A stretch of DNA of 64,000 bases from positions 46,874,726 to 46,938,725 of the forward strand of contig CM053266.1 in assembly GCA_028583415.1 (NCBI GenBank), in the 5' to 3' direction. A model generated the notes under the pieces. That model did no database searches. It saw nothing but the letters and a program-made list of their open reading frames with translations, and was not told the DNA's origin. Shown one piece after another: positions 45,101 through 55,612 of this stretch; within the stretch, counting starts at the first letter, position 1, and each line of letters opens with the position of its first letter. A program made the translations under genes and the position numbers. The stretch is from Protea cynaroides (lineage: Eukaryota > Streptophyta > Magnoliopsida > Proteales > Proteaceae).

Positions 45101-48100
45101 GTTACTATTTTGGGTTGTTTTCTATTTTGGTATAGAATTGTTGAATCTGGTTTAAGAAACTCTAGAAAGTTTCTATTTTCAGATTATTTGGTTATGAAGT
45201 CCTGGAAATTTAGGAATGTTTCTAATTTATGAGTTGTGCTTAGAAATGGAGAAAGTTAAGGGCTTAGTCTATAAATAAGTGGTCTGATATGCTATGTAAT
45301 GCAATGGCTTTTTAGATGATTGAATGAGAATTGTTAAGAGTTGCTGAGGAGGCAATTTTGATTCGGAGTTTGTGTATTGGATTCCCAGGGTCATTGCCTG
45401 GTTGATCAATCTGTTGTCTGCTGCTGTTTTTATCTTGTATTATCTGTTTTTTTTTTTTTGGGGGTGATGAAAGCCTTTTTCTGTTGCCTGCGATTACTCT
45501 GTTTTGGTGCTTACTTTCAGTCCACTTCTCCTTGCTGTATCTCCCCACTCTGTCCTTGTTTCACCCCATGTTTTGGCCACTAACTCCTGATACACTTCCT
45601 CGCTAAACCCATTATTACTCTCCCTTTACTAGTTTCTGTTACTTCCCAAACCAGTTTCCCTGCTCTGTTTGACTGATACACCCTTCTAGGACAATTGCAT
45701 CCCCACAGTTCCACTGTTAGGCTATCAGAATAGGGAACTCGACTGGAGTTTTGCCCCCTGTTTGAGCCTTAGTTGTTGAGAGATCAATTTTATCCTATTC
45801 TGTCATGTGCTAACTCGTGTTCTATTCCCCGATTTTAGCCCTAATTCTTAGTAGGGTTAAGGTTTTGGCCATCACCAGTAACTGAGTATGACTCTGGCCT
45901 CTATTTCTGTTGTTGCATCTGTATGTTCCACTTTCATTCCTGTGAGCAATTAGGTCTGTTATTTGTTAATTTAAAAAAAAAAAGAGTCTGGGATTTGCTT
46001 GAAGCTTCACTAAAATCCTATTAACTTCCTATAAAGCTTTACCATAGAACGTAGAATCTTTACGAGACCTCTTTTATATATATACATATTGCTTCACTAT
46101 GACTTTTTAGCCCATGTTTGTCTTTCATGTTAATAAGTTTAGGGCAAAGATAAGAATTTCACACACAAAAAACACTCTACCCAATCCCTCCCTCTCCCTC
46201 TCTTTGCTCCCCCTACCTTGCCCCTTTTACTCGACTTGCTTGCTTAGTTCTGCGCTTCTGCTTGCTAGCAGCTCTCATCTTGAATTTAGCTCTTTCAGAC
46301 CCTTCTTTTTTTATTATTTTTTATTCATATTCAATCTTCCGCTTTCATCGCTCGTACTTGCTCTCTTCCTTAATGCTATCCCCCACCCCTGCACCACTTC
46401 ACTTCCTCAATGGGAAATGTCATTCAATGTTATCTAGCAGAGATATCAAATTGGGCTGGTCCTAGTCGGTTATCCAAGCAGTCTGCGCCATCGACTGCCT
46501 ACGGATGTGAAGAGAAGCTCTCTGACGACCACGGAATCGATGACTCTCTCTTGTTTCAATCTAGTGGTTTACCAAGCCACTACTTCTTGGGCTTCTTCAC
46601 CATTCTCTCGATGGGTTGGTCTTCGTTCTCTATCTGCCATTGATGGAGATGATTTACAAGAAGGTTCAGTGCTATGAGATGCTGATTGAAATGCAGTTCA
46701 TCATGGGAGCGGTAGCGATGGCATTAGTTTCCGTTGGGGTGGCATTGGATGGTGGGTACCATGGGATGCAGGAGAGTAAAAGCAGTTTTGATTTTAGAGT
46801 GGTGGCACATTGGTTGATGGTGGGATTTAACATCATTGCATGGCAGCATAGTTGTCAAGGCATCGCCTAGGCACCACCTCCAGGCACCCTTGTGACGCCT
46901 TGGTCGCCTAGGCGCCTCGTCAGGCCTACAACGCCTTGGTTCGCCTTGGCGCCTTGACAACTATGCATGGCAGCTGTGATTTATGGGGTTGGCAAGGCTA
47001 GTTTACCTGACAACGTCATCAATGGGGAGATTGCATGACGGCAGTACTGTCCAAAAATACTAATCACTATAAATTCTTCAGATTGATTTTATTTATCTTT
47101 TATGCTTGAAATCTGATTAGGAATGGTAGACGAGGACAAAATGACACTGTTCATGGAGATATCTAGTAACTTGGAGCCAAGAAACTGTCATTTTTTATGC
47201 TCTGTTTCAGTTACTCATAAGTTTGCCTAGCAGCCTTTGAAGGTGCCGGAGGGGGTGCTGCAACACTAGATAACCTGATGACATCCTCAAAACATAGATT
47301 CATATATAGCTGTCTCTGAGGATCATTAAGATCAGATTGCACATAATCTCTGGAGCTCCTCTTTGCAATGTGAAGCCTTGAAGGAGAGGTTGACCCATAC
47401 TCTTGGTATACCGACAGTGACAATTGGACTAGGTTGCGAGCTCCTTGCACAAGGACCAAGTGTCACGACCCAAATCTGTATTAAGGTAAAGGTACAACCC
47501 TCACGAGTGCTGATCAAACGATCGATAAAAAAAAATCAAATCTCGAAACTTTGTTATTCTTAAAATCCAACCCAAATCAATAATTATAATAAAAGGTTCC
47601 CACAAAGCCTACTGATGGCAGTCTAGTGTTTGTAAACCATAATCATAAAACTAAAGATCATTTTTCTTTACACAGAAAAACTAAAGGCTCTAATACAACT
47701 ATTCTAATAAAAAGAAATATCTACTACTACCATGAGATAAACTTGCACATATTTTACGCTTTTCCCCGTTCCTCTTTAACGTCCTCATCATTTGAGATAT
47801 CAATTGTAAGAGTGAGCCAACTAGTCCAATAAGACAAAATATAACAGACACAACACTAACCCACGTACAAAACATTTCAAATAAAGCAATGCAAGAAAAA
47901 CTAGTTCTCATTTATTTTAGAACAATCCTCATTTGACTTCATATTTGGCCAACTGTGACGAATAACTGGCTACCACTGTCCTAGTATAGAGTTTAACACA
48001 TTCTATCAATTTTTCCTGTCATCCCTACATGACCCAAGTTCTCCTTGGCGTAAAGGATCACAACTCAGATGACCATTTTTCTCCATCATTTTGTCACCAC

Positions 48101-50060
48101 TTATTCTCTACTTGGTTTAGCGTAGTCAGTTACCCTTAACACCTCATGATAATTCTTTTCGACACATTACTTACAAGTATGTCAAAACCACCAATTACAC
48201 ATTCCTTAACTCGTGCCATATAAAACAAAATGAAAACCAACTCTTTTCAGAACTCTTATAAGCATGAAGTCACATCATGAACAACTATTAATAAGCATCA
48301 ACATCGATAAGACCTAATATGGTCATCATAGAATTTAGAACATCAAGTCATTCACCATATATGCAAATAGATAAGATTATAAAGAAATAAACGAAGGTTC
48401 ATCATAACCTTGGTTCGAGGTGCTAGTTGAAACCAGTGGTTTCTGCACATCTCAGTTTTGACCCTAGTCGAAACCAAGACCAGGGTCGGTACTTAAAAGT
48501 ACAAGGTTTCGAACCCTTGACCAGGTTTCAACTAGAGTTTGGTCCAAGAAGCCTTATAAAACCCATGGTTTCAATCGATTTGACAGGTTTCACCGAAAGT
48601 AAAGGTTTCAACTCCAAAGCCAGGAATGGTACACAGGAACAACACTTATTTGGCGATATTTATTTATGACTATTATCATGCAAGTAAATAAGCAAACAAT
48701 CTTCATTTGAATCCAACAAAAATAGTCAAAAATTCAGATTCCAAAAGGATAAAAAGTCAACCCTCCTATTCAAGAACAAAAACCGCATTTCCAGTTACGG
48801 TGACGATTTTTAACTTACAAATACTAGGGTGTTTCTACAATCCAAAAATTTCATAATTTTTTTTTTGGGGGGGGGGGGGGGGTAAGTAAACTGAGCTTAT
48901 TATAGTAAATATCACAAAAAACCAGAAGAGCGCCAAAATAATTTTTTATTTTGATGCCTAAAAAATTATTTCCATTCAGATGTTTTTAAACAGCATTTGC
49001 GTACTCCAAAAAAAGTTTGACCAAAATAAGTACTGCCTACTTTACTCTGGACACAATCCCAGATCTCAGGCTCATAACCACATATCACCCTAGTGGTGTG
49101 AATCCACTATACTCCACTTACCTTTTCTTTGCACACGAATTGTTCGTCTCTTAAATCATTAGGCATTTCTGAATTCCGACCCTACATATATTATCAAGTG
49201 TATACAATAATGACTAATTCTGAACTTTGATTACCCCTTATAACTCACATCTGTTTAGTTCAGATCTGTAGTGTCAGATCTAAATGCTCAATTTTGGACA
49301 AGTTATATATATGAATCAGACAGTATATAGTCTCTCTCTCTCCCCTTCTTTTCTGTTTTGGGCTACATCTATCTCTCTCTCCCTCATTTAATTGTTTTTC
49401 TTTTTAGTTTCCTATTCCTGTCTCTACTTTCTTGTTTCTTTTTCTTATCTAGATAATAAAGCTTAGAGACAAAATGGTGAGGTGTACTCCTAATCCCTTT
49501 AAACTTTCTATTTTCACTCTTATCTTGTTAACCAAGTCAAAAACTCTCATGCTGTCCAGTCCTAGTTCCTCTCTAACTTCCTATTTCCTCATTATTAGAA
49601 ATTGATAAAAAGAATCCATCCGATGTGGACCCCACCATGCTGTCCACGATTATGGTTCTTCCCCTTTATTTAATTTAGTATTTTAATAAATAAAAACCAC
49701 TCTAAAGTGGACTCCAGTTGTTGCCCATGATTTTAGTAATCTTTTAACTTTATTGTTTTAATTATTTAATTAGTTTAACATATAAATAAATACTGCAAAA
49801 AAAGGAATATTCTCTAGCATCCTACTGTTAACTGTCACCATGCATAATAGGTGGTACACAACACTAGGGGGTGCTAAGCAGCACCTAGTTTTCTAAATGT
49901 CACTCAATTCCACTGAACAACATCATGGCAGAAAATTAACTTAGAAAATTCTGGGGCATTGCACCAAGTAACGTCCAGTGGCAAAGGAGGTGGAGTGTGA
50001 GGGAGTAGGGTAGAGGGAGCGGAGTCGCTGGGAAGGGGGTGTGGGGAGGGAAAAGAGTGG

Positions 50061-50106
<46 letters not shown>

Positions 50107-53100
50107 GGGAGGGGTGCTGCAGTAGTTGAAGGGGAGAGAGTGAGGGATAGGGAGAATGAGAGCCTGTGTAGGGATTTGGTACAAATTTCTTAGTGTGTGA
50201 ACTTCCAATAGCTAACCTTAATATATTTAACATGTATGAAATGGATGGACAAAAAAATCTTAGTGAATTGATTCACATGGTGTAATTTTTGTGAGGTGTT
50301 AGTCCTTGCCTTCTGGGCTACCTCTTGGGGTTAGACCTCTAATATTAATCTACTTCACCTTTTATTACCAAATAGAAACGAAGCATTTTAAGTAGATACA
50401 ATGCCCATTGAATTTATTGAACCCATATAGTTGTGGAATTATCCTTGAGATGCTCATTCGTGGTCAGGTGACATGGAAACAATCTATTAGAGGCGACAGA
50501 GGATCTATCACCCCCCTTCTCTCGCCATCCAAAGTAAAAGGACTGGAATAAATAAGTGGCTCCATCGTTGCTTCTATGTTGACTCTATCTTGTTTCCTTT
50601 GAAATGGTAAAAACTTTTTCTATCATATTCTGAATGTAGCCTTTTGAAATTATGCTTCATATAATGTAGTTCTCGGAGAAGTGCCATAGGTACACATTTT
50701 GGCCATGAATATGATTTTGCTTTTGATGAAGTAGTAAAGATTCTTTCTTCTGTCTTATTCCCAGTAATTTAGTGTGGGATTTGGGAAGTTTTGGAAGGGG
50801 TCTGTCCCTTGTGCAATGGGAAAATACTCGGGTGTGGGATTAAGGCTATGTTTGGTATCATTTTTGTTTTTGTTTTTTATCTATTTAACAAAAATCATTT
50901 TGAATCAAAATGATTTTTGTTCCAAAATAAAATGTTGTTTGGTAGCTATAATAAAAATAGATGGTAGAATGAAAAACAGATTTGGCATACTATGTCTAAA
51001 AATGAATTTTGAAAGTCTTCCTCTTCCTCTATCATGGAGCGTCTATTCCTCTTCCTCTGTCAAGGGATTATGGAAGGAAATCAAACCAGGAACCGTCTTT
51101 GGAGAAACGATGTCGCCTCCATTGGAATGATTGTCGTCGTCGCCGTCAGAGCCGTCTCTAGGACGAAGTTGCAGGTCTGCGTCTCTGTGCTTTACTTCCG
51201 TTCGTCAACGAGAAGAGTGCTTGAGGGTTTGATTTGGGGTGGTTTTATAAAAGGAAACTAAATTACTTTTTTAACCCTTTATTTTAACACATGTTTTAAG
51301 TGTTTTGCGCAAAACACAACAAAAATAATTTTTGACCAAAAATCAAAAAAGAGGTTGAGACCTCTTTTTGAATTTTGACTTGTTTTTATTTTTATTTTTC
51401 ATAAATAGCACTCATAAATTATGCCAAACCCCTTCAAAACTATAAATTTGAACAAAAATAAAAAACAAAAATGATACCAAACACAGCCTAAGTCTTGAGA
51501 GTGGCCACTTTGTGCAAAAATGCCAAACTTTAGGACGATTTCTAATTGATCCTAGCAGACTGACACTTGGTTATGGCCCTTCTTTGCTAGAAAGTTTTGT
51601 GGGTCCTGAGTTTGTTTCTGCGTCATTATTTGCTCCTTTGATGGTTCATTTTTTGCATCGTGATCCATTTCCATCTTATATGGGCACCCCGTCGTATTTG
51701 TGCTAACCGAAGTGGTTAAATTTGTTCTGGATTTCTTTTTCTTGGGATAAGTCATTTCATTCACTTCTAAAAATTTTTGTGATGTCAGGATGTTGCTGTG
51801 AAGATTCTTATGGAGCAAGATTTTCATGCAGAGCACTTAAAAGAATTCTTGAGGGAGGTATGCCTGATATAATCCTTATGCTATATGTGAATGATGGTGG
51901 TATTTCAGTTTTGTAAAATTTGAAGAATTATTGGTCGAATATTATGTTTTTTTTCCCTCATTCCAGGATTGTAGTTTACTAGTTTACTCCTTGTCTTTTT
52001 TTTTTCCTTGTTAGGTTCTACTAATGAAATGCCTACGACATCCAAACATTGTTCTTCTCATGGGTGCTGTTACTCAGCCTCCAAACCTGTCCATAGTCAC
52101 AGAATATTTATCAAGGTTTCTCTCTGAGATTTTCTTCTTAGATCTTTGGCTTTCTTTTTCCACCTCCCTTCCCACCAAAAGGAGGGGGAAAATGTGAAAT
52201 CACATTTTTATCAGTTTACAATGGACAAGGATTGGAAATGGTAAAACGCATTTTGTGTGATCAATCTACATTTCAAGGTGTACTTCCAGTTTTACCAAAT
52301 ATTTATGACTATTGTCCTTGAATTGCAGGGGCAGTTTATACAGGCTGTTGCATAGACCAGGTGCGAGAGAAGTCTTGGATGAAAGGCGCCGGTTAAATAT
52401 GGCCTTTGATGTGGTATGCCTTCCTCGAATGTCATCTTGTATACTGTTGCTTAAATATATCTGTTGGATTATATGTCGAGAGTTTGGACATTGCCATAAT
52501 CACAGATTAGCTATTGCTATTATTTTATTTTGATTTTTATCTGCTGCAGTTCTCTTGTTTCGCTTTCATATGCTTCTGATTGTGTGGAACAGGCAAAGGG
52601 AATGAATTATCTTCACCGACATATTCCACCCATTGTTCATAGAGATTTGAAGTCTCCAAATCTTTTAGTGGACATAAAATATACTGTAAAGGTATTCGGA
52701 GCTCTTTTGCTTGAAAACAAAGCTATTCTCACTTTATCGTTGATATTGGGCGTATCTGAAGAATGTTTCTTTGTTCAATTTTTTTATTGATTTCCCAAAA
52801 TATATATTTTTTTATTGGATCCATTAGAGGAAATTACTTTTACTCATTCACTGACAGTTATGCTAGCTCTGATATATTATGGAATAGCTCCTTAGAATTG
52901 TATGGAATTTTTATAGTTCATCTAATGTTATGCAAAATGCTAGCTCTGATGTATAGTAGGATAGCTCCTTAGAATTGTATGCAGTTGTTATAGTTCATCT
53001 CATGTTATGCAAAAATGCAGAATGTTCAGTTTACCGGCATATCATTTGTGTTCTCTCTCCTTTATCCAATCAGTGTTTTAGTTAATACTTAATGATACAT

Positions 53101-54776
53101 GATTATTTATTTACTGATTTAAATGATTAAAATTATGCTCATTCAAATAATGTGGACCTTTCCATTTAATTTACCTATCTGTCTAGAGCTGGTCCTCCAG
53201 TTAAAGTTGTGACTTGCAAATATTGATAAGCTAAGCACATATGGTTATTAAAGTTTAAAGTTCTGATATAATTTATTATAATTCTGCATTGTCGCAAATA
53301 TTGATAAGCTAAGCACATATGGTTGTTAAAGTTTAATGTTATGAATTAACTTATATATGATTGTTTTGGTGCCTGTTCGGCATGCACTGTATTCCTGAAG
53401 CATACAGACATACTATGATTATTTGTGTAAATTTTATGTTCAGTTTTTTATTTTCCAATATATCTCGTCCTTCCTTGATTGAGGGCATCCCATGAAGTCT
53501 CTTCCCCGGTCCCTAAAGGACAAAGTGATTGGGTTGGCCAAGGGGAAAAAGATCAGGTTTTTGAGAATAAAGGATAAGTGTGTCGGTTTTTTTGAGACGA
53601 GATTTGCTCTGAAGAAGGAAAACTTGAGTAAAGGGTTTGGTGGGTTTGGGTTTACTGTTGCTCAAGAAAGTATGTAATATAGAAGATAAGAGAGGAGATT
53701 ACAGACAAATAATACAAGATCTGTGAAAGAGGATAACTTCACCAGGAATGGCCAAGGATTTCTTGCAATTGGACCATGTGCCTGATCTGCAGTTCTCTCA
53801 AAGGATGATTTCAGAGCTTCTTACTTTCTACATGATTATTGAAGGTTCATTTCTTGTTCTGTGCAGCAGTTTTTCTACTTCCACTCACTATCTTAATTGT
53901 GTTTATGCAGGTTTGTGATTTTGGTCTTTCCCGTTTTAAGGCAAACACATTTCTCTCATCCAAGTCAGCAGCAGGAACTGTAAGTGCTTCTAAAATTGAA
54001 TATTGATTAGATATCCTTTTCATTATCCTGCATTATCTGGACATGGAATGGAATCTTTCCAAGAATGTAACTTACCATCTTTCCACCCCCGCCCCCCTCC
54101 TCCTCCTAATTTAGCCTGAGTGGATGGCCCCTGAAGTTCTTCGTGATGAACCATCAAATGAAAAGTCAGATATTTACAGTTTTGGAGTAATATTGTGGGA
54201 ACTTATGACGCTGCAACAACCTTGGAGTAACTTGAATCCATCTCAGGTTTGTTCATTGATTCATTATTTGGACATCCCTTGGGAAAGTGATTAGAGAATA
54301 TTCTATCTGTAACAAACACTTTATCTTGGTCAAGATTTTAAACTAGGAAGTGTTTTGGTCAGGTCAGCTAACAATGAAGCAAAGATAATCAAATACCGAT
54401 TGCGAGTTGGGCACACAATTTTCATGTCTTACTTGAGTTTGGGGAATTTGAAGCTGAAACTAAGCCAAATTTTGTGTTGAGGGGATTTGAAGTTCAAACT
54501 ACTATCTATCTGCCACTTGATAATAAAAGAAAGAGACTGATATGTCTAGAAATGATACCTTATTTGAGCCTTCTGGGGTCCGATACTTGTATACCATTGC
54601 ACTCTATTATCAATCCATATCTTCTGTTAAACATAAGTTTCCAAAGTCTCTCTTATTAATTTACCCATGTCCTTCGTCTCCCCTTCTAGTTCTTTTGAGT
54701 TGCAACAAAATATCACCTTCACCTGGTGCAGGCATTAGTCTCGGTTGAGATTGAACACCCCCCCTCCTCCCAAAAA

Positions 54777-54811
<35 letters not shown>

Positions 54812-55612
54812 AAAGCATCAGAGGTGCCTCAGCTGCATGTCTTTTAATTAATCATTTCTGTTCTTGTAACTCATCCTCTCCTGTCTCCCATCTTAGCATT
54901 GTTGTCATGGCTATGCATTGTGGGACCTGTTTTTCTTAGACTGCCTTACGCTTCAACATGAAGCATGGCTGGGTATTTGCTCTAGCTTTCGGAGGTCATT
55001 TAGTGCAACGTTGGGAATCTTTTGTCCTTCCAAACGGTTTTGATCTGCTACTGTACTACTCTTGGAGAAATTTAAATTTATGAAGGTTATGATCACTCTT
55101 CAAACATTTCTACTGTTCCTATATGAGTAAAATGCTCTGTTATGCTTGGTGTAGGTTTTAGAGAACTAGATAATATATTAATTAGGTTGAGAGCTCTATG
55201 TGCAAGTATTATACTTTACCTAATATTTTACTTTGTTGCTTTGCTTGTTTCATTTTTTTATCAACCATAGATCAAGCTTCAATTTCCATTTTAATCTATT
55301 CATTGACTCTCCTCTCAGGTGGTGGCAGCTGTTGGTTTTAAGGGCATGAGGCTTGAAATTCCAAGCAATGTAAATCCTCAGGTGGCTGCCTTAATTAAGG
55401 CTTGCTGGGCTAAGTGAGTGGAGTGCTCAATTTCTTGATCAACTTACAGCCTCTGCTTTTTCCTTCTCATTGATTTTTTTTGTTAATCTGTGTTAAACTG
55501 CAGTGAGCCGTGGAAGCGTCCTTCCTTTTCTAGTATCATGGAGTCCCTGAGGGCATTGGGCAAAACTCCAATGCCTCTGCCAGTTAATGTAGACGTGCCA
55601 CGAGTTCCCTGA
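33883..55612 (+). CDS. CTR1: CTR1-like Raf-type MAPKKK, negative regulator of ethylene signalling (complete)
   Basis: CTR1 is a Ser/Thr kinase that docks on ethylene receptors at the ER and, without ethylene, phosphorylates EIN2 to block signalling. Fifteen exons join in frame with GT/AG borders: 33883-34440, 35230-35531, 35622-35766, 36348-36451, 38195-38403, 41060-41479, 41630-41670, 51789-51857, 52015-52115, 52329-52413, 52593-52691, 53911-53979, 54115-54246, 55319-55413, 55504-55612. They encode 845 residues (Arabidopsis CTR1: 821). The N-terminus MEMSGKRSNYMLLSQYHEE and LQRQSSGSSFGES match CTR1. The CTR1/EDR1 domain spans about 155-440 (ESYQLQLALVLRLS, SHRFWVNGCLSYFDKIPD, GSLSVGLCRQRALLFKVLAD, LPCRIAKGCKYC). 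The kinase spans about 566-830: IGAGSFGTV loop, VAVK lysine K598, HRDLKSPN with D696, DFG with D714, SAAGTPEWMAPEVLRDEPSN activation segment. All key catalytic residues are present, so the protein should be active. Large introns carry many insertions, none in coding sequence. Confidence 0.95.
36682..37141 (+). other. NUPT: nuclear insertion of plastid 23S rRNA (in CTR1 intron 4)
   Basis: About 460 bp nearly identical to plastid 23S rRNA, including GGTCTCCGCAAAGTCGTAAG, AGTGCCGGAAGGTCAAGGAA, GGTCCTAAGGTAGCGAAATT and GACCCTATGAAGCTTTACTG. It covers domain IV-V sequence and is in the sense direction relative to CTR1. Compared with the plastid gene as I know it, several sites look changed by C-to-T or G-to-A, for example GTGACTTGATTATAGGGGAG. 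It is flanked by plain intron sequence and is not a functional rRNA gene. Assembly contamination is unlikely because of these changes. Confidence 0.92.
37142..38194 (+). other. CTR1 intron 4, right part
   Basis: Pyrimidine-rich intron sequence with weak internal similarity (GATTTCT, CTGTTGCTG blocks at 37300-37530). I see no gene or definite transposon. Confidence 0.5.
38468..38580 (-). mobile_element. Possible short LINE 3' end, antisense in CTR1 intron 5
   Basis: Read on the minus strand it ends TTTTCCCCACCAAAAAAAAA after TTGAATATATTATTTT, resembling the poly-A tail of a very short L1 copy. There is no protein match. Weak call. Confidence 0.3.
38669..39056 (+). mobile_element. 5'-truncated RTE-type LINE in CTR1 intron 5
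   Basis: The frame at 38686-39030 encodes the C-terminus of an RTE reverse transcriptase: GKTKKDKVRNDHIRADLGV, CCLRWYCHVQQRPLD, LGEVVKKDMHSLGL, ITDWRARTHVADP. It ends with the typical TTGGGATAAGACTTTGTTGT tail. The perfect 17-bp duplication ATACAAGTTTTTAGTAT flanks it at 38652-38668 and 39057-39073, which fixes both borders. It is inserted in the sense orientation. Confidence 0.93.
39127..39161 (+). repeat. (GA)n microsatellite in CTR1 intron 5
   Basis: About 17 GA dinucleotides without interruption. Confidence 0.95.
40428..40803 (+). mobile_element. Possible solo LTR in CTR1 intron 5
   Basis: The segment starts near TGTGTGGGACC, has a TATAAATACAAG promoter-like motif near 40726 followed by a CT-rich stretch, and ends TTACAACA. 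This arrangement is typical of Copia solo LTRs. No 5-bp duplication is visible, so the call is weak. Confidence 0.3.
42768..42830 (+). mobile_element. SINE-like remnant
   Basis: CCTCCGCGGACCTTGCAGTA and GGAGCCTCATGCAATGGGAC resemble the 3' half of plant SINEs (a GGGAGCCT..TGCACTGGG..CGC pattern). The polymerase III promoter boxes are missing. Confidence 0.45.
43134..44345 (-). mobile_element. Antisense Ty1/copia remnant with 3' LTR
   Basis: On the minus strand, 44467-43473 keeps reverse transcriptase and RNase H scraps, frameshifted and with stops: EVV-RTSQGI-like, CKPID-like and, near the end, PIPMYCDNQVSMHIDSNPIF, KYIEVDCHFVRD, LGDMFTKALFKP and LENIYTPSPAWRVL. A polypurine tract (GCTTGGAGAG) then precedes the 336-bp LTR 43134-43469 (TGTTAACAC to GCAACA on the minus strand). 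The 5' half is lost. A 17-bp sequence, ATTCAAGTGAAACCTTG, is repeated at 44349 and 44396 near the broken end. Confidence 0.85.
46590..47065 (+). pseudogene. Purine permease (PUP family) pseudogene fragment in CTR1 intron 7
   Basis: From 46616 an open frame reads LVFVLYLPLMEMIYKKVQCY, then EMLIEMQFIMGAVAMALVSV and GVALDGGYHGM up to GFNIIAWQ at the MITE (46847). After the MITE it resumes at 46974 with a stop and frameshifts, with FMGLARLVYLTTSS matching the PUP motif FMGTAG-VFLTSSL, then CMTAVL. PUP proteins are about ten-helix transporters of purines and cytokinins; only about three helices remain. Upstream, LGFFTIL (46590) lies in another frame. The copy is dead: no start, no end, frameshifts and a transposon within it. 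Confidence 0.7.
46847..46965. mobile_element. hAT MITE (119 bp) with perfect 8-bp TSD, inside the PUP pseudogene
   Basis: Terminal inverted repeats are CATAGTTGTCAAGGC, perfect for 15 bp; the interior is GC-rich with CGCCTAGGCG-like blocks. The 8-bp duplication CATGGCAG lies at 46839-46846 and 46966-46973. Removing it rejoins the permease reading ...AWQ/L. Confidence 0.93.
47360..47480 (+). mobile_element. Possible gypsy RT scrap followed by LTR start
   Basis: The frame reads CEALKERLTHTLGIP and GLGCELLAQG, loosely like the end of a gypsy reverse transcriptase (CEEAFQKLKERLT.., GLGCVLMQ). At 47460 comes TGTCACGACCCAAATCTG, a frequent start of plant Ty3/gypsy LTRs. The LTR end was not found. 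Weak call. Confidence 0.35.
48410..48625 (+). repeat. Degenerate GGTTTC / GAAACC repeat block
   Basis: GGTTTC, GAAACC and GGTTTCAACT(A/C) motifs recur in both directions about ten times. A frame of 80 codons across it is a by-product. Origin not determined. Confidence 0.6.
48857..48882 (+). repeat. T10-G16 homopolymer pair in CTR1 intron 7
   Basis: Ten T then sixteen G without interruption. Similar to the G27 run at 5675, though shorter. Confidence 0.85.
50064..50103 (+). repeat. (GA)n microsatellite in CTR1 intron 7
   Basis: About 20 GA units within a G-rich stretch (49975-50150). Leucine/serine-rich frames on the opposite strand are artefacts of this repeat. Confidence 0.95.
50844..51488. 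mobile_element. Harbinger/Tourist-like element H1 (TAA TSD) in CTR1 intron 7
   Basis: Ends are GGCTATGTTTGGTATCATTT and, inverted, GGCTGTGTTTGGTATCATTT, flanked by TAA at 50841-50843 and 51489-51491. A palindrome AGAGGTTGAGACCTCTTTTT lies near 51347-51368. The interior 51010-51240 is markedly GC-richer (GTCGTCGTCGCCGTCAGAGC) and has overlapping frames of 75-118 codons. It could be captured host sequence, but no family is recognised. No transposase. Confidence 0.85.
52855..53340 (+). repeat. Two tandem duplications in CTR1 intron 11
   Basis: The block TTATGCTAGCTCTGAT... with ATAGCTCCTTAGAATTGTAT recurs at about 73-79 bp spacing (52858 and 52938). A second block, CAAATATTGATAAGCTAAGC followed by ACATATGGTT, recurs at 53217 and 53295. 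Both are recent and non-coding. Confidence 0.85.
53492..53677 (+). other. Unexplained 61-codon open frame in CTR1 intron 11
   Basis: ATG to stop, MKSLPRSLKDKVIGLAKGKK and onward, rich in lysine and phenylalanine. The surrounding sequence is less AT-rich than the rest of the intron. It resembles no family I know; it may be a fragment of an inserted gene or chance. Confidence 0.2.
54774..54814 (+). repeat. (AAAT)n microsatellite in CTR1 intron 13
   Basis: About nine tetranucleotide units following a C-rich stretch. Confidence 0.95.

Larger units (their letters stand above)
41671..51788 (+). other. CTR1 intron 7 (10.1 kb), transposon-rich
   Basis: It splits the kinase between the nucleotide-binding loop exon (41 bp) and the catalytic-lysine exon. 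It contains, in order, a SINE-like scrap, an antisense Copia remnant, LTR-like debris, a purine-permease pseudogene with a hAT MITE, a gypsy LTR-like start, low-complexity repeats and a Harbinger-like element. The parts 44346-46500 and 48626-50840 otherwise hold no recognisable gene; 44990-45960 has an LTR-like TATAAATAAGTG but no partner. Confidence 0.85.

Noticed and set aside
49904..50233. Leucine/serine/proline-rich frames on the minus strand
   Set aside because: They translate a (GA)n microsatellite and neighbouring G-rich sequence.
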